Origin: Candidatus Saccharibacteria bacterium UBA3829 | GTDB taxonomy: Bacteria > Patescibacteriota > Saccharimonadia > Saccharimonadales > Saccharimonadaceae | Direction of reading: 5' to 3' | Assembly: GCA_002393165.1 (NCBI GenBank) | Contig: DGIF01000001.1 | Span: forward strand, 1-30,961 | DNA length: 30,961 bases | Part shown: piece by piece, positions 1 through 7,717 of the stretch | Layout: every line of letters begins with the position of its first letter | Numbering within the stretch: the stretch's first letter is position 1 | The notes under the pieces: model-generated | Seen by the model: the letters and a program-made list of their open reading frames with translations, nothing else | The model's database searches: none | Told to the model about the DNA's origin: nothing | Translations under genes and position numbers: made by a program

Positions 1-177
1 CTGGTCCACCGAGACTTTGTAGTTGTTTTCGGCAAAAACATTCAAGCTCAGGTTTATTCCGGAGCTTTGCTTGTCGAGCGACCCCACCGAAACGATGGCG
101 ATAGTCGCGACTGCCGTCAAAACATACGGCAACATGTGCCGAAAACGCTTGATCCGCATCTTAGTTTGCTTTTTCAT
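1..177 (-). CDS. Partial membrane-anchored or secreted protein, N-terminal 59 residues
   Basis: Only the first 59 codons lie in the window; the frame stays open to the left edge. It starts MKKQTKMRIKRF, a strongly basic n-region, followed by a hydrophobic stretch at about residues 19-33 and then a polar segment. That is a signal peptide or N-terminal membrane anchor, so the rest is probably extracytoplasmic. Its ATG overlaps the TGA of the RuvX-MltG gene as ATGA, which suggests translational coupling in one operon. The family cannot be identified from this much sequence. Partner genes suggest an envelope role, which is inference only. Confidence 0.7.
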   Translation of the reverse strand, partial: MKKQTKMRIKRFRHMLPYVLTAVATIAIVSVGSLDKQSSGINLSLNVFAENNYKVSVDQ

Positions 178-1490
178 AACGAAACATCACAGAGCGTCTG
201 GCAATGTAGGTAAATATTCTGATTGTGCTCAGCCTCTGTATAACTATAATACATCAAACCGTCATCGCCTGTCAAGAAATAAAGATAAGCCGTATCTGAT
301 GGCTCTGCTACTGCCAAGAGTGCCGAAAGCCCTGGATTGGCAATCGGGCCACAAGGCAAACCGGTGTAGATTCTGGTGTTGTAACAAGAATCAATCGTCA
401 GCGCTGCCGCATTGTCGCGATAGGTCGTCCGTTCCGGGTCCACCACGTCAAGCGCATACGAAACGGTCACATCGCTCCCGAGTCGCCACCCGTAAGCCAA
501 CCGAGAGTAAAACACCTGTGCCACCGTCTTTTGGTCCGCGGGCGCGCCAGATTCTTTCTGCACAATAGAGGCCAAAGTGATTCCTTGGTGTAGGGTCAGC
601 CCGTGCGCAGCGTATTTCGCAGCTAGATCATTGGCGCTGATGACCTCTCCCATCCCAATCAGAAACTTCGCGATTACTTCCTCCGCTGTGGCGTCGGCGT
701 AGAACTCGTGCGTCTCTGGATAGAGGTAGCCCTCAAGGCTTGCCCCCTCCGGCCGCTCCTTCAAAAAGTCGAAATCATAATCTGCGCTCAGCGCCGCTTC
801 CACCCCAGATGCGTCATACCCTGCTTCCACCAGATGCTTTTTGACGTCGAAGATCGTCTCTCCCGGCCGGATGGTGAAATTAAACACCTCGGCTTTCATC
901 TCAGCCTCCTGTTTGGCGTACTCTTCTTCGCGCTTAGCTCGGACGTGATCCCTAATCTTTAGCACCGCCGTTGCGCCAATCAACCCTAGAGCCACTACTG
1001 CAATCACAACAGCGACAATAGCCTTGGCTTTGCCGGCCGGCGCGGGCGGGTTATTGGCGGGCGAGCTACCAACGCGTAGCGTAGCCTTCTCTGTAAACTT
1101 TTCGACGAAATCCTGCAGGATAATACTCGCCGCCTCGGCGTCGATGTCGCCTTTTTGGTAATTTTTCTTGCGGCTTTTCAGACGTTTTTCGGCCTCAACT
1201 GAGGTCAGAGACTCGTCCTGAAATTGGATTTTCGCCTCAGGCACGTTCTGGACTAGTTTTCGCGCGAAGTCACGCACATACTGGCTCTGAGCCGTCTCGT
1301 TGCCTTCATTGCTCCTAGGAAGCCCTAGAACGAACAAATTAGTGCCATTTAGACGGGCAATCCTGGCGATTTCCTGCCACTCTGAGCCGTCTACCGTCAA
1401 AAACCCGACTGGTACGGCTATCCGGGTGCTTGAATCCGCCTGGGCCACGCCAATGCGTTTCTCGCCGACATCGAGACCGATAATCTTCAT
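174..1490 (-). CDS. ruvX-mltG: RuvX (YqgF)-MltG (YceG) fusion: putative RNase H-fold nuclease joined to endolytic transglycosylase
   Basis: This is one uninterrupted 438-codon frame with two recognisable proteins. Residues 1-135 match the RuvX/YqgF RNase H-fold family: the GLDVGEKRIG opening with Asp7, LFVLGLPRSNEG at 52-63, DESLTSVEAE at 92-101 and the terminal Asp/Ala-rich motif near 115-127. A Pro/Ala/Gly linker leads to one membrane helix at about 157-177. Residues 200-438 are YceG-like: EGYLYPET at 253-260, the catalytic-Glu segment ASIVQKESG with Glu313, VFYSRL at 326-331 and GPIANPGLSAL near the end. RuvX proteins act on pre-16S rRNA and/or branched DNA in the cytoplasm; MltG cleaves nascent peptidoglycan outside the membrane. 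The fusion order gives RuvX inside and MltG outside. There is no Met between residues 2 and 198, so a separate MltG start is unlikely. The ATG overlaps the upstream stop as TAATG. Confidence 0.9.
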   Translation of the reverse strand: MKIIGLDVGEKRIGVAQADSSTRIAVPVGFLTVDGSEWQEIARIARLNGTNLFVLGLPRSNEGNETAQSQYVRDFARKLVQNVPEAKIQFQDESLTSVEAEKRLKSRKKNYQKGDIDAEAASIILQDFVEKFTEKATLRVGSSPANNPPAPAGKAKAIVAVVIAVVALGLIGATAVLKIRDHVRAKREEEYAKQEAEMKAEVFNFTIRPGETIFDVKKHLVEAGYDASGVEAALSADYDFDFLKERPEGASLEGYLYPETHEFYADATAEEVIAKFLIGMGEVISANDLAAKYAAHGLTLHQGITLASIVQKESGAPADQKTVAQVFYSRLAYGWRLGSDVTVSYALDVVDPERTTYRDNAAALTIDSCYNTRIYTGLPCGPIANPGLSALLAVAEPSDTAYLYFLTGDDGLMYYSYTEAEHNQNIYLHCQTLCDVSL

Positions 1491-3229
1491 TATTCCTCTA
1501 CGTCAATCTTGACGGTGATCTTAGTATTGTCGCTCGGCACGCTGAATACCCAGGGGTACGACGCCTCAATTTTGGTGTTATTGCTGTCGATCCCGCTGAA
1601 TTTAGCGATCAAATCCGTCCGCGCCTCACCAATGCCTTTGCCGGCGATCGTCTCAATGACGTCGTTTTCGGTGATCCTCGGGCCGGAAACGTAAGAAGTC
1701 TTGATTTTACCTACATAGGTCTCGCCGACTTCAGTGAAGTTTTCGATAAAGGGGTCATTCATCTTGTAAATCTTGTAACTATCAGCTAGTTTTGCCTTCT
1801 CGGTGATAAATTCCTCGACCTTAGTCTTGTCAACAACGTAAATTGTGTCGGTTACCGTCACGGTGAGCGACGGCTTCTCATTTGCTTTTACCTCTTCCCC
1901 TACCGCCGGGCTCGATACTGGGTCACTGATGGTTTGCTTGTAACTAGAATCAATAATGAAGGCACCCTCCTCCACCTGCTCGAGCAACTTATTCTTGCGG
2001 TTGGCCTGCGAGGATGCGTTGTTCTCAACTACCTTAGCTAGCGCCGCGTCGATGTCGGCCTGCGTCACAATAGTCACGGTTTTGCTAGTGCCACCGGACA
2101 TCGCCGAGTCACTATAGACACCGCTTACATTTGCCGTCATTGACCAGCCAGATTGAGCAGCAGAGATGTTGTATTGCGCACCGGGTTCCGCCGCGACCAC
2201 TTTAACTCGGCCAGAAATTAGACAGCCACTAAGCACCAACTCCTCCGGCTTATTGTTATTAATGCATTCGTCTGCTCCATTACCATCCCATGAAAGCACA
2301 GCACCTTCACTGGCGACAAAAGTCAGGCCACTGTTGGTAAAGGTGGCACCCTTCTCGATCGCGATGTTGCCTTTTTGACGGAAGTATTGGTAAACCACCA
2401 CCTCTCCCGTGGCCTTCTCGCCGACATCCTTAGTGCCAGTCGCGTCAAAACTTGCCTCGATTTTAGTTTCAGATTTCTTCTCGTCCAGATAAAACTTCCC
2501 CTCACTGGCGTTTTCTTCCGTAATTTTCGTAGTAAAAGTGGCGTTTTGCGAAAAATTATCGGTCGCAGTACGAATCGCTACGGTGACAGTCACGGCCGGC
2601 GCGATTGCGAAGGCCCAAAATCCCACCAGGCACAAAATTGCAAAAGCCCCGATGCCGACGCCGATCAAAATATTCCGCTTCTTGGCGCCCATTTTCGGCT
2701 TTTTCTTATCGGCTGGCTTTTTGGTGTCTTTCTCAACCGTTGCGGCGTCATCACTTTCAGCGACCGCGGCCTCTTTCTCCGCCTTGCTAGGCTTAGCCGA
2801 CTTATCGGTATCTTTTTTAGCAGCTTCGTCACTCTCGTCTTTTGTCGTTTCGGCTTCATCTTCAGTAGCTGCTACGACCTTAGCGTTTGGCTTTTCGCTC
2901 TCCGCGACTACTTCCTCCACCGACGCCGTCTCAATATCCGCTAGCTCATCGATTTTCGGGATAGCCGGGGCGGACTGCAGGTTTTTGGTCACGGGCAGCT
3001 TGGTCGCTGCGGCGAGCTTAATAATGGCCGGGTCGGTCGTGACCAGCACAATGGTTTTACCGGCATTGAGCCCAGCTTTAGCAATTAATTTAATGTTTAC
3101 AATGCTTCGAAAGACCCCCGACTTCTTTGGCGGTACTAGGGCCAGGATTTTTTCTTTTGAATTTTCGATTTTAGTAATGATATCGGTAATATCATCTTCT
3201 GGCTCAATATAGATTACATCCTTGTTCAT
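1490..3229 (-). CDS. Single-pass membrane protein with cytoplasmic N-domain and large outer domain (resembles baseplate-J-annotated CPR proteins)
   Basis: This 579-residue protein has four parts. Residues 1-95 are a compact alpha/beta domain (YIEPEDDITDIITKI, LVPPKKSGVF, KTIVLVTTDP). Residues 96-180 are a highly charged, probably disordered Glu/Ala/Lys linker. Residues 187-210 form one hydrophobic helix, followed by about 365 residues rich in Thr, Val and Ser that are predicted to be outside the cell (positive-inside rule: KKKPKMGAKKR precedes the helix). Similar CPR proteins are, from memory, often annotated baseplate J/gp47-like; no function is established. It is first in the operon with ruvX-mltG and the partial gene, and its ATG lies 6 nt after a TAAAAT box, so the mRNA is probably leaderless. 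An envelope or surface-structure role is inference from context. Confidence 0.8.
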   Translation of the reverse strand: MNKDVIYIEPEDDITDIITKIENSKEKILALVPPKKSGVFRSIVNIKLIAKAGLNAGKTIVLVTTDPAIIKLAAATKLPVTKNLQSAPAIPKIDELADIETASVEEVVAESEKPNAKVVAATEDEAETTKDESDEAAKKDTDKSAKPSKAEKEAAVAESDDAATVEKDTKKPADKKKPKMGAKKRNILIGVGIGAFAILCLVGFWAFAIAPAVTVTVAIRTATDNFSQNATFTTKITEENASEGKFYLDEKKSETKIEASFDATGTKDVGEKATGEVVVYQYFRQKGNIAIEKGATFTNSGLTFVASEGAVLSWDGNGADECINNNKPEELVLSGCLISGRVKVVAAEPGAQYNISAAQSGWSMTANVSGVYSDSAMSGGTSKTVTIVTQADIDAALAKVVENNASSQANRKNKLLEQVEEGAFIIDSSYKQTISDPVSSPAVGEEVKANEKPSLTVTVTDTIYVVDKTKVEEFITEKAKLADSYKIYKMNDPFIENFTEVGETYVGKIKTSYVSGPRITENDVIETIAGKGIGEARTDLIAKFSGIDSNNTKIEASYPWVFSVPSDNTKITVKIDVEE

Positions 3230-3235
3230 GTATCA

Positions 3236-3244
3236 ATTTTAGCA
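3236..3244 (-). promoter_or_regulatory. Extended -10 promoter for the envelope operon, leaderless
   Basis: On the minus strand TGC-TAAAAT is followed by exactly 6 nt and the ATG at 3229. No clear -35 or Shine-Dalgarno is visible. Transcription starting about 7 nt after the -10 would begin at the initiator codon. The site is divergent to the kinase promoter and about 20 bp away from it. Confidence 0.65.
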
Positions 3245-3260
3245 CATTTTTTCACGCTTG

Positions 3261-3269
3261 TGTTAAAAT
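3261..3269 (+). promoter_or_regulatory. Extended -10 promoter for the histidine kinase operon, leaderless
   Basis: TGT-TAAAAT ends 6 nt before the ATG at 3276, with no room for a Shine-Dalgarno. It mirrors the divergent promoter on the other strand with identical spacing. Confidence 0.65.
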
Positions 3270-3275
3270 ATAAAT

Positions 3276-4478
3276 ATGAGTTTATTTAAACGCCAAACTA
3301 CTTCTGTGCCAGCTACGCCGGTCGCGCCACAAAGTTCGCTTGCCGAACTTGCTCTCATCAACATCCACGACGGCGTCATCATTTTAGATCGTAACGGCAA
3401 AATCCAGTATCTTAACCCCGCCGCCGCCACCATGCTCGAAACCAAAGCTGCCGACGCAGTCAGTCTAGATTTTGGTCTGCTACTTAAAGTCGAAAGCATC
3501 GAAGACGCCCCGCTCCCGGACGACAAAAATCTTTTACTGCGTGCCATCCGCGATGGCCAGCCACTCGAAAACTACAAAGTTTGTTTCGTCATCGGCCGAG
3601 CTAGCAAGCGTATTCCGGTCTCAGTTTCACTAGTACCGGTGAACGACCAGAATGGCAGCCGGATTATCACTTTCCGCAATATCGCCAAAGAACTCGCCGA
3701 GGAGGGCGAGCAAGCTGAGTTTGTCTCAACTGCTTCGCACGAAATGCGTACGCCGGTAGCGTCAATCGAAGGCTACCTTTCGCTGGCGCTCAACCCGCAG
3801 ACCGCAACCATCGACGAACGTGCCCGCAGCTATCTTGACGCCGCGCATGCTGCCGCCAAGCACCTCGGCCAGCTTTTCCATGACTTGCTCGACGTTACGA
3901 AACTTGACGACGGCCATTTGCGCCCGAATTTGCAGCCGGTCGAAATGGTCGGCCTCGTCAAACAGATCGCCGACCAGTACTATCCGCAGATTAATGCCGC
4001 CAATTTGAAATACCAATTTGGCTCTGCGGAGTCCGGCATCAACACTGCGCGTCGCCTTGATCAGGTGGTTTACGGCTATGTTGATACTGGCTTTATCGGC
4101 GAAATTATCGACAACTTGGTCGGCAATGCCATCAAATATACGCCAGCTGGCGGCTCGATTTATGTCAATGTTCGTGGCGACGGCGACCATATTTTGATCA
4201 ATGTAACCGACACCGGACTCGGTATTTCCGGCGACGACCTGCCCCACATCTTCCAAAAATTCTATCGCTCCGACAATTCTGATACTCGCACCATTGGCGG
4301 CACCGGCCTCGGTCTCTACATCGTCAAAAAACGCGTAGAGGCTATGGGCGGCCGCGTTTGGGCCGAATCGGCTTTCGGAGAGGGGTCAACTTTCTATGTC
4401 TCCTTGCCACGCATTTCCGGTGAGGAATATGAAAAACGCATGATCAATAATAATAAGGTACAAGGAGGTACACAATGA
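3276..4478 (+). CDS. Soluble PAS-domain sensor histidine kinase
   Basis: This 400-residue kinase has no predicted membrane helix, so it senses from the cytoplasm or through partners. Residues 22-135 are a PAS-like domain (LALINIHDGVIILDRNGKI, then a second strand set ending ITFRNIAKEL). The HisKA box FVSTASHEMRTP has phospho-acceptor His155. The HATPase domain shows the N box (IIDNLVGNAIKYTP, Asn280/Asn284), DTGLGI at 312-317, FQKFYRSD and the G2 box GGTGLGL at 341-347. All catalytic elements are intact. The stop overlaps the ATG of the response regulator as ATGA, so the two are a cognate pair. The stimulus is unknown; the PAS domain shows no recognisable cofactor motif. Confidence 0.93.
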   Translation: MSLFKRQTTSVPATPVAPQSSLAELALINIHDGVIILDRNGKIQYLNPAAATMLETKAADAVSLDFGLLLKVESIEDAPLPDDKNLLLRAIRDGQPLENYKVCFVIGRASKRIPVSVSLVPVNDQNGSRIITFRNIAKELAEEGEQAEFVSTASHEMRTPVASIEGYLSLALNPQTATIDERARSYLDAAHAAAKHLGQLFHDLLDVTKLDDGHLRPNLQPVEMVGLVKQIADQYYPQINAANLKYQFGSAESGINTARRLDQVVYGYVDTGFIGEIIDNLVGNAIKYTPAGGSIYVNVRGDGDHILINVTDTGLGISGDDLPHIFQKFYRSDNSDTRTIGGTGLGLYIVKKRVEAMGGRVWAESAFGEGSTFYVSLPRISGEEYEKRMINNNKVQGGTQ

Positions 4479-5125
4479 AAATAATGGTAGTGGAAGACGA
4501 CGCAGCCTTGCGGGAGATCTACAGCATCCGCATCACTGCTGAGGGCTACGAGGTGGTGACGGCCGGCGATGGTGAAGAAGCTCTTGCAGTAGCAGTGCGC
4601 GAAAAGCCAGATTTGATCTTGGCCGATGTTATGATGCCGAAAATTTCCGGTTTTGATATGCTAGATATCTTACGCAACACGCCCGAAACCGCTGGCATTA
4701 AAATCATTATGATGACCGCCCTTTCCGGCGACGAGCAGCGCGCCCGCGGCGAAAGCCTTGGCTGTGACCGCTACCTAGTGAAATCACAAGTCGGGATTGA
4801 AGATGTAGTTAATACGATTCACGAAGTTCTGGGTGACAAAGCTGTGCCGCAGTCCGCGCCAGCCTCGTCCGGCCAGTCAGCCCCGGTTCCTAGCCAACCG
4901 GCGCCGGTTCCGCCGGTTCAGCCAGCGCCAGCTCCAGCCTCCGAACCGCAGCCGGCCTCACAGCTAGCCCCAGCTCCGCGACCGTCGACTCCGACGCCAC
5001 AGCCGCAGTCGGCTCCGGCCCCCAGTCAACCAGCATCCGCTCCGGCTCCAGCCCCCGCACAACCCGCGCAGCCCTTACCGCCTCAGCAGGTAAATTATGG
5101 ACAACCCGTCGGTCCGGCTCAATAA
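4475..5125 (+). CDS. Response regulator receiver with Pro/Ala-rich tail and no DNA-binding domain
   Basis: Residues 1-120 form a complete receiver domain: acidic pair Asp8/Asp9, phospho-acceptor Asp51 in LILADVMMP, Thr81 and Lys103. The remaining roughly 94 residues are almost entirely Pro, Ala, Gln and Ser (repeats of APAPSQPAP type), without a helix-turn-helix or enzymatic output. The tail is probably disordered and might serve as a flexible spacer or binding arm. Output is therefore likely by protein-protein contact, with phosphorylation by the upstream kinase. AGGAGGT just before the ATG is a good ribosome site. The last 29 nt overlap the next gene in another frame. Confidence 0.92.
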   Translation: MKIMVVEDDAALREIYSIRITAEGYEVVTAGDGEEALAVAVREKPDLILADVMMPKISGFDMLDILRNTPETAGIKIIMMTALSGDEQRARGESLGCDRYLVKSQVGIEDVVNTIHEVLGDKAVPQSAPASSGQSAPVPSQPAPVPPVQPAPAPASEPQPASQLAPAPRPSTPTPQPQSAPAPSQPASAPAPAPAQPAQPLPPQQVNYGQPVGPAQ

Positions 5126-5780
5126 ATTTCTCGCTGAGCGGATCGGTATTTCGCGTCGCGAGGCCGACGATTTAATCGCCGCCGGCAAGGTGTTGGTCGA
5201 CGATCAGCCGGCCAGTTTGGGCGCCCGTATTGACAAATCGAACAAAGTGTGCTATAATAAGAAGATAATCCCGTTTGATACGGAATACTTGTATCTTGCT
5301 GTGAACAAGCCAGTGGGCTATGTCTGTTCACGCAATGCTCAGGGCCCGGCCCCGACGATTTATGAATTGTTGCCGAAAGAGTATCAACACCTCAAGACTG
5401 TAGGCCGGCTCGATAAGGATTCTTCCGGCTTGATTTTGCTGACCAATGATGGCGATTTTGCCTACCAAATGACACATCCGAAATTCCGCAAAAACAAAGT
5501 TTACGAAGTCACGCTCGACCGGCCGCTCGAGCCGCTCCACCAACAAATGATTTCCGATTACGGCGTCATGCTTGATGACGGTCCGTCGAAATTCATGGTC
5601 GTCAAGCGCAACGGCGAGGCGGCTTCGTACCTCGTGACTTTAAGCGAGGGCCGCAACCGTCAAATCCGTCGTACCTTTGCGGCGCTTGGTTACCGCGTCG
5701 AGACGCTTCATCGTACCGTTTTCGGTAAATATGAACTAAGTGGCCTAGAGCCCGGAAAGTGTGTTACAATTAAACCATGA
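5097..5780 (+). CDS. RsuA/RluB-family rRNA pseudouridine synthase
   Basis: This 227-residue protein starts with an S4 RNA-binding domain (VRLNKFLAERIGISRREADDLI, about 6-50). The pseudouridine synthase core follows: VNKPVGYVCS at 69-78, the catalytic motif GRLDKDSSGLILLTNDGD with Asp106, YEVTLD and the family C-terminal signature EGRNRQIRRTFAALGY. It isomerises one uridine in 16S or 23S rRNA; sequence alone does not decide between RsuA, RluB and RluE targets. It overlaps the response regulator tail by 29 nt and the ftsA-like gene as ATGA. The ribosome site is weak, so translation may depend on coupling to the upstream gene. A consensus promoter lies inside its S4-to-catalytic-domain junction. 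Confidence 0.9.
   Translation: MDNPSVRLNKFLAERIGISRREADDLIAAGKVLVDDQPASLGARIDKSNKVCYNKKIIPFDTEYLYLAVNKPVGYVCSRNAQGPAPTIYELLPKEYQHLKTVGRLDKDSSGLILLTNDGDFAYQMTHPKFRKNKVYEVTLDRPLEPLHQQMISDYGVMLDDGPSKFMVVKRNGEAASYLVTLSEGRNRQIRRTFAALGYRVETLHRTVFGKYELSGLEPGKCVTIKP
5230..5258 (+). promoter_or_regulatory. Full-consensus sigma70-type promoter inside the pseudouridine synthase gene
   Basis: TTGACA, 17 nt and TATAAT preceded by TGC match the housekeeping consensus perfectly, although they lie within codons 45-54 of the pseudouridine synthase. Transcription from here would run into the ftsA-like gene about 510 nt downstream, or express a form of the synthase without the S4 domain. Confidence 0.5.
5762..5770 (+). 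promoter_or_regulatory. -10 element placed for a leaderless ftsA-like transcript
   Basis: TGT-TACAAT ends 6 nt before the ATG at 5777, at the very end of the pseudouridine synthase gene. There is no -35. The spacing is the same as at the other leaderless starts in this window. Confidence 0.5.
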
Positions 5781-6997
5781 ACACGATCCTTGGCCTAGAT
5801 ATTGGCACCGAGTTCGTCAAAGCTGTTTTGGCAAAGCAGGGCGCTAGCGGCGAGTTGAAAATTTTGGCTGCTGCCAAGACTCACCAGCAGGAAGGTAGCA
5901 TGCACGCCGGCGCTATTTCTGATATTCCGGCCGTGATTACCGCCTGTGAAGACGCGCTAGTGCGGGTCGAGGACAAGGCTGGCGAACGCGCCGAACGCAC
6001 GGTGGTTGGTATCGCCGGCGAGCTGATTAAAGGTAACACCACTTCGGTCAAATATACCCGTCGCAACCCCAATTCGCCCATTTCCGAATCCGAGATGAAT
6101 GAAATTATCGAAAAAGTTCAATTGAAGGCTGGCGAAGTGGCCAGACGGACCGTTGCGCTCGAGACCGGCAACGACAACGTTGAGGTGCGTCTCATTAATT
6201 CCGCGATCGTGAGCCTGACCATCGACGGCTACAAAGTCAGCAACCCGATCGGTTTCAAAGGCGCGGAGGTTTCCATCTTGATATATACGGCCTTTGCTCC
6301 GATGATCCATGTGGCAGCCATCGAGAAAGTCTGCGCCGAACTCAACCTGGAGCTTCTGACGCTTGCAGTGGAACCGTTTGCAGTTTGCCGCGCTTGCCTT
6401 GGCGATGATTTGGATTCCAATTTCTCCGGCATCGTAATGGATATTGGTGGCGGCACTACGGACATTGCCGTCGTCGAGGATGGCGGTGTCGAGGCCACAG
6501 AAATGTTTTCGATCGGCGGCCGTAGCTTCACTCACCAAATCGCCGAAGCACTCGGTGTTGATTTTGCCACTGCCGAAAAATATAAGCTCGATTATGATTC
6601 TGGCACACTTGATGACGCCCTAAAATCCAAGGTCGAAGCCGCAATTGCGCGCAATTTATCAGTGTGGCTGACCGGTGTCGAGGTTGCACTCGAAAATTAT
6701 TCCGCCGGGTCGCTACCGCGTAGCGTCTTGCTTTGTGGCGGCGGCGCTGGCCTCTCGCTATTACAAGAAAAACTCGCCCTTTCCGACTGGTACACCCGTT
6801 TGCCATTCTCGCGCCGCCCAGTCGTGAACCTGATCGATATTCTGACGTTGCCGAAACTCGATATTCCGGACGACGTCGAACTGGACTATTCGTATGCCAC
6901 AGCGCTTGGCCTGCTCCGAGTTGGCGCAGATACGCTATCAAGCGCTCCAGAATCAAAAAACCTCAAATCCCGCCTTAGCCGCTTACTACAAAATTGA
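5777..6997 (+). CDS. ftsA: FtsA-like actin-fold ATPase (FtsA/PilM family)
   Basis: This 406-residue protein has the actin/Hsp70 fold: phosphate-1 LGLDIGTEFVKAVLA at the N-terminus, an SHS2-like insertion (about 78-170, with GNTTSVKYTRR), phosphate-2 GIVMDIGGGTTDIAVV at 218-233 and the adenosine loop VLLCGGGAGLSLL near 318-329. It ends NLKSRLSRLLQN, which can form an amphipathic helix like the membrane-targeting sequence of FtsA. FtsA tethers FtsZ filaments to the membrane during division; PilM is the related type IV pilus partner. The C-terminal helix favours FtsA. No ftsZ or pil genes lie in the window, so the assignment rests on sequence alone. Confidence 0.75.
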   Translation: MNTILGLDIGTEFVKAVLAKQGASGELKILAAAKTHQQEGSMHAGAISDIPAVITACEDALVRVEDKAGERAERTVVGIAGELIKGNTTSVKYTRRNPNSPISESEMNEIIEKVQLKAGEVARRTVALETGNDNVEVRLINSAIVSLTIDGYKVSNPIGFKGAEVSILIYTAFAPMIHVAAIEKVCAELNLELLTLAVEPFAVCRACLGDDLDSNFSGIVMDIGGGTTDIAVVEDGGVEATEMFSIGGRSFTHQIAEALGVDFATAEKYKLDYDSGTLDDALKSKVEAAIARNLSVWLTGVEVALENYSAGSLPRSVLLCGGGAGLSLLQEKLALSDWYTRLPFSRRPVVNLIDILTLPKLDIPDDVELDYSYATALGLLRVGADTLSSAPESKNLKSRLSRLLQN

Positions 6998-7022
6998 CAA
7001 TTACGGTAAAAAGTGCTATAAA
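6994..7022 (+). promoter_or_regulatory. Strong promoter of the HAD-like gene
   Basis: TTGACA, 17 nt and TATAAA preceded by TGC. The -35 overlaps the stop codon of the ftsA-like gene. The leader is about 14 nt and carries the ribosome site. Confidence 0.75.
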
Positions 7023-7029
7023 CATACCC

Positions 7030-7039
7030 GGAGGTGATC
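7030..7039 (+). promoter_or_regulatory. Near-perfect Shine-Dalgarno deciding a TTG start
   Basis: GGAGGTGATC is complementary to ten bases of the usual 16S rRNA 3' end. A GTG at 7034 lies inside this sequence and cannot be the start. The in-frame TTG at 7043 is 8 nt after GGAGG and immediately precedes the conserved beta strand. Confidence 0.7.
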
Positions 7040-7042
7040 TGT

Positions 7043-7657
7043 TTGCAATCCAAGGTTATCCTTGTGGACCTCAATGGTCCGCTCGGCGGCTTCAGCCGTC
7101 AGCGAGCGGCGTGGTGGCTGATCCGTAAATGCGGCCTTATGAGCACGGCCCGGACTTTTATGGCATATCTCATCAACCATAAAATGTACAAATACATGCT
7201 TATAGGCAATATGACGGAGATAGAGCTCTGGAGAAAAACCGTCAGGGGTCGGGTCACCGCCAAAGAGGCATACGAAGCTCTTACAGTGACCAAAAGGCCC
7301 CCTAACGATGAGATGCTCGGTCTGCTGAAAACTCTGCGTCGGTCGGACTATAGAATTTATTTACATTCCGACATCACGGAGGAACGGATCGAGGAGCTCC
7401 GCTCAGACTACGGCGCCTTATTTGCGTTCTTTGCGCCAGAGAGTCAATTTTTCTCTTACGAGCTGAGAGGCACGAAACGCGACTCAGAAACTTTCGCCGC
7501 TATTGCGAGCACACTTAGCGTGCCGCCGGGCGAGATTATTCTCGTCGACGACAACCCGCTCAACATCAGGGCCGCACGGCGCTGTGGAATGAAAACCATC
7601 AGATTCCGCACTCCGCGCCAAACTAAGAAGGCCCTGGAAAGGCTCCTTGGAGCCTAA
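7043..7657 (+). CDS. HAD-superfamily hydrolase-like protein with altered motif I
   Basis: The 204-residue product (from the TTG) has HAD topology: motif I VILVDLNGP (Asp9), motif II YLHSD (Ser109), a Lys145 in RGTKRD and motif III/IV ILVDDNPLNIRAARRCGMKTI (Asp169/170). It resembles beta-phosphoglucomutase/HAD-IA phosphatases. The second Asp of DxD in motif I is Asn11, and the usual Thr is Pro13. The second Asp is normally the acid/base, so activity may be reduced or changed. The substrate cannot be inferred. It has its own promoter and terminator, so it is a single-gene transcript. Confidence 0.8.
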   Translation: MQSKVILVDLNGPLGGFSRQRAAWWLIRKCGLMSTARTFMAYLINHKMYKYMLIGNMTEIELWRKTVRGRVTAKEAYEALTVTKRPPNDEMLGLLKTLRRSDYRIYLHSDITEERIEELRSDYGALFAFFAPESQFFSYELRGTKRDSETFAAIASTLSVPPGEIILVDDNPLNIRAARRCGMKTIRFRTPRQTKKALERLLGA

Positions 7658-7687
7658 AGCCTGCTCTCCCATGCGAGCGGGCTTTTT
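7657..7687 (+). terminator. Rho-independent terminator after the HAD-like gene
   Basis: A 10-bp stem, AAGCCTGCTC with GAGCGGGCTT (one U-G pair), and an 8-nt loop are followed by a T run. It starts on the last base of the stop codon. Confidence 0.88.
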
Positions 7688-7702
7688 CATGCGTCCAATT
7701 TA

Positions 7703-7711
7703 TGGTATAAT
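7703..7711 (+). promoter_or_regulatory. Extended -10 promoter of alaS, leaderless
   Basis: TGG-TATAAT ends exactly 6 nt before the alaS ATG at 7718, and there is no Shine-Dalgarno. It lies directly behind the preceding terminator. Confidence 0.7.
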
Positions 7712-7717
7712 TACAGA

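Noticed and set aside
2538..3212. Long plus-strand frame of 224 codons, Ala/Ser-rich
   Set aside because: It is the antisense reading of the charged Glu/Ala/Lys linker and N-domain of the membrane protein at 1490-3229. Its low complexity mirrors that linker, and it has no ribosome site.
4850..5110. Pro/Ala tail repeats as a possible CRISPR-like or mobile repeat
   Set aside because: The repetition follows from low-complexity codons (CCA, CCG, GCT, CAG), with no regular unit or spacer.
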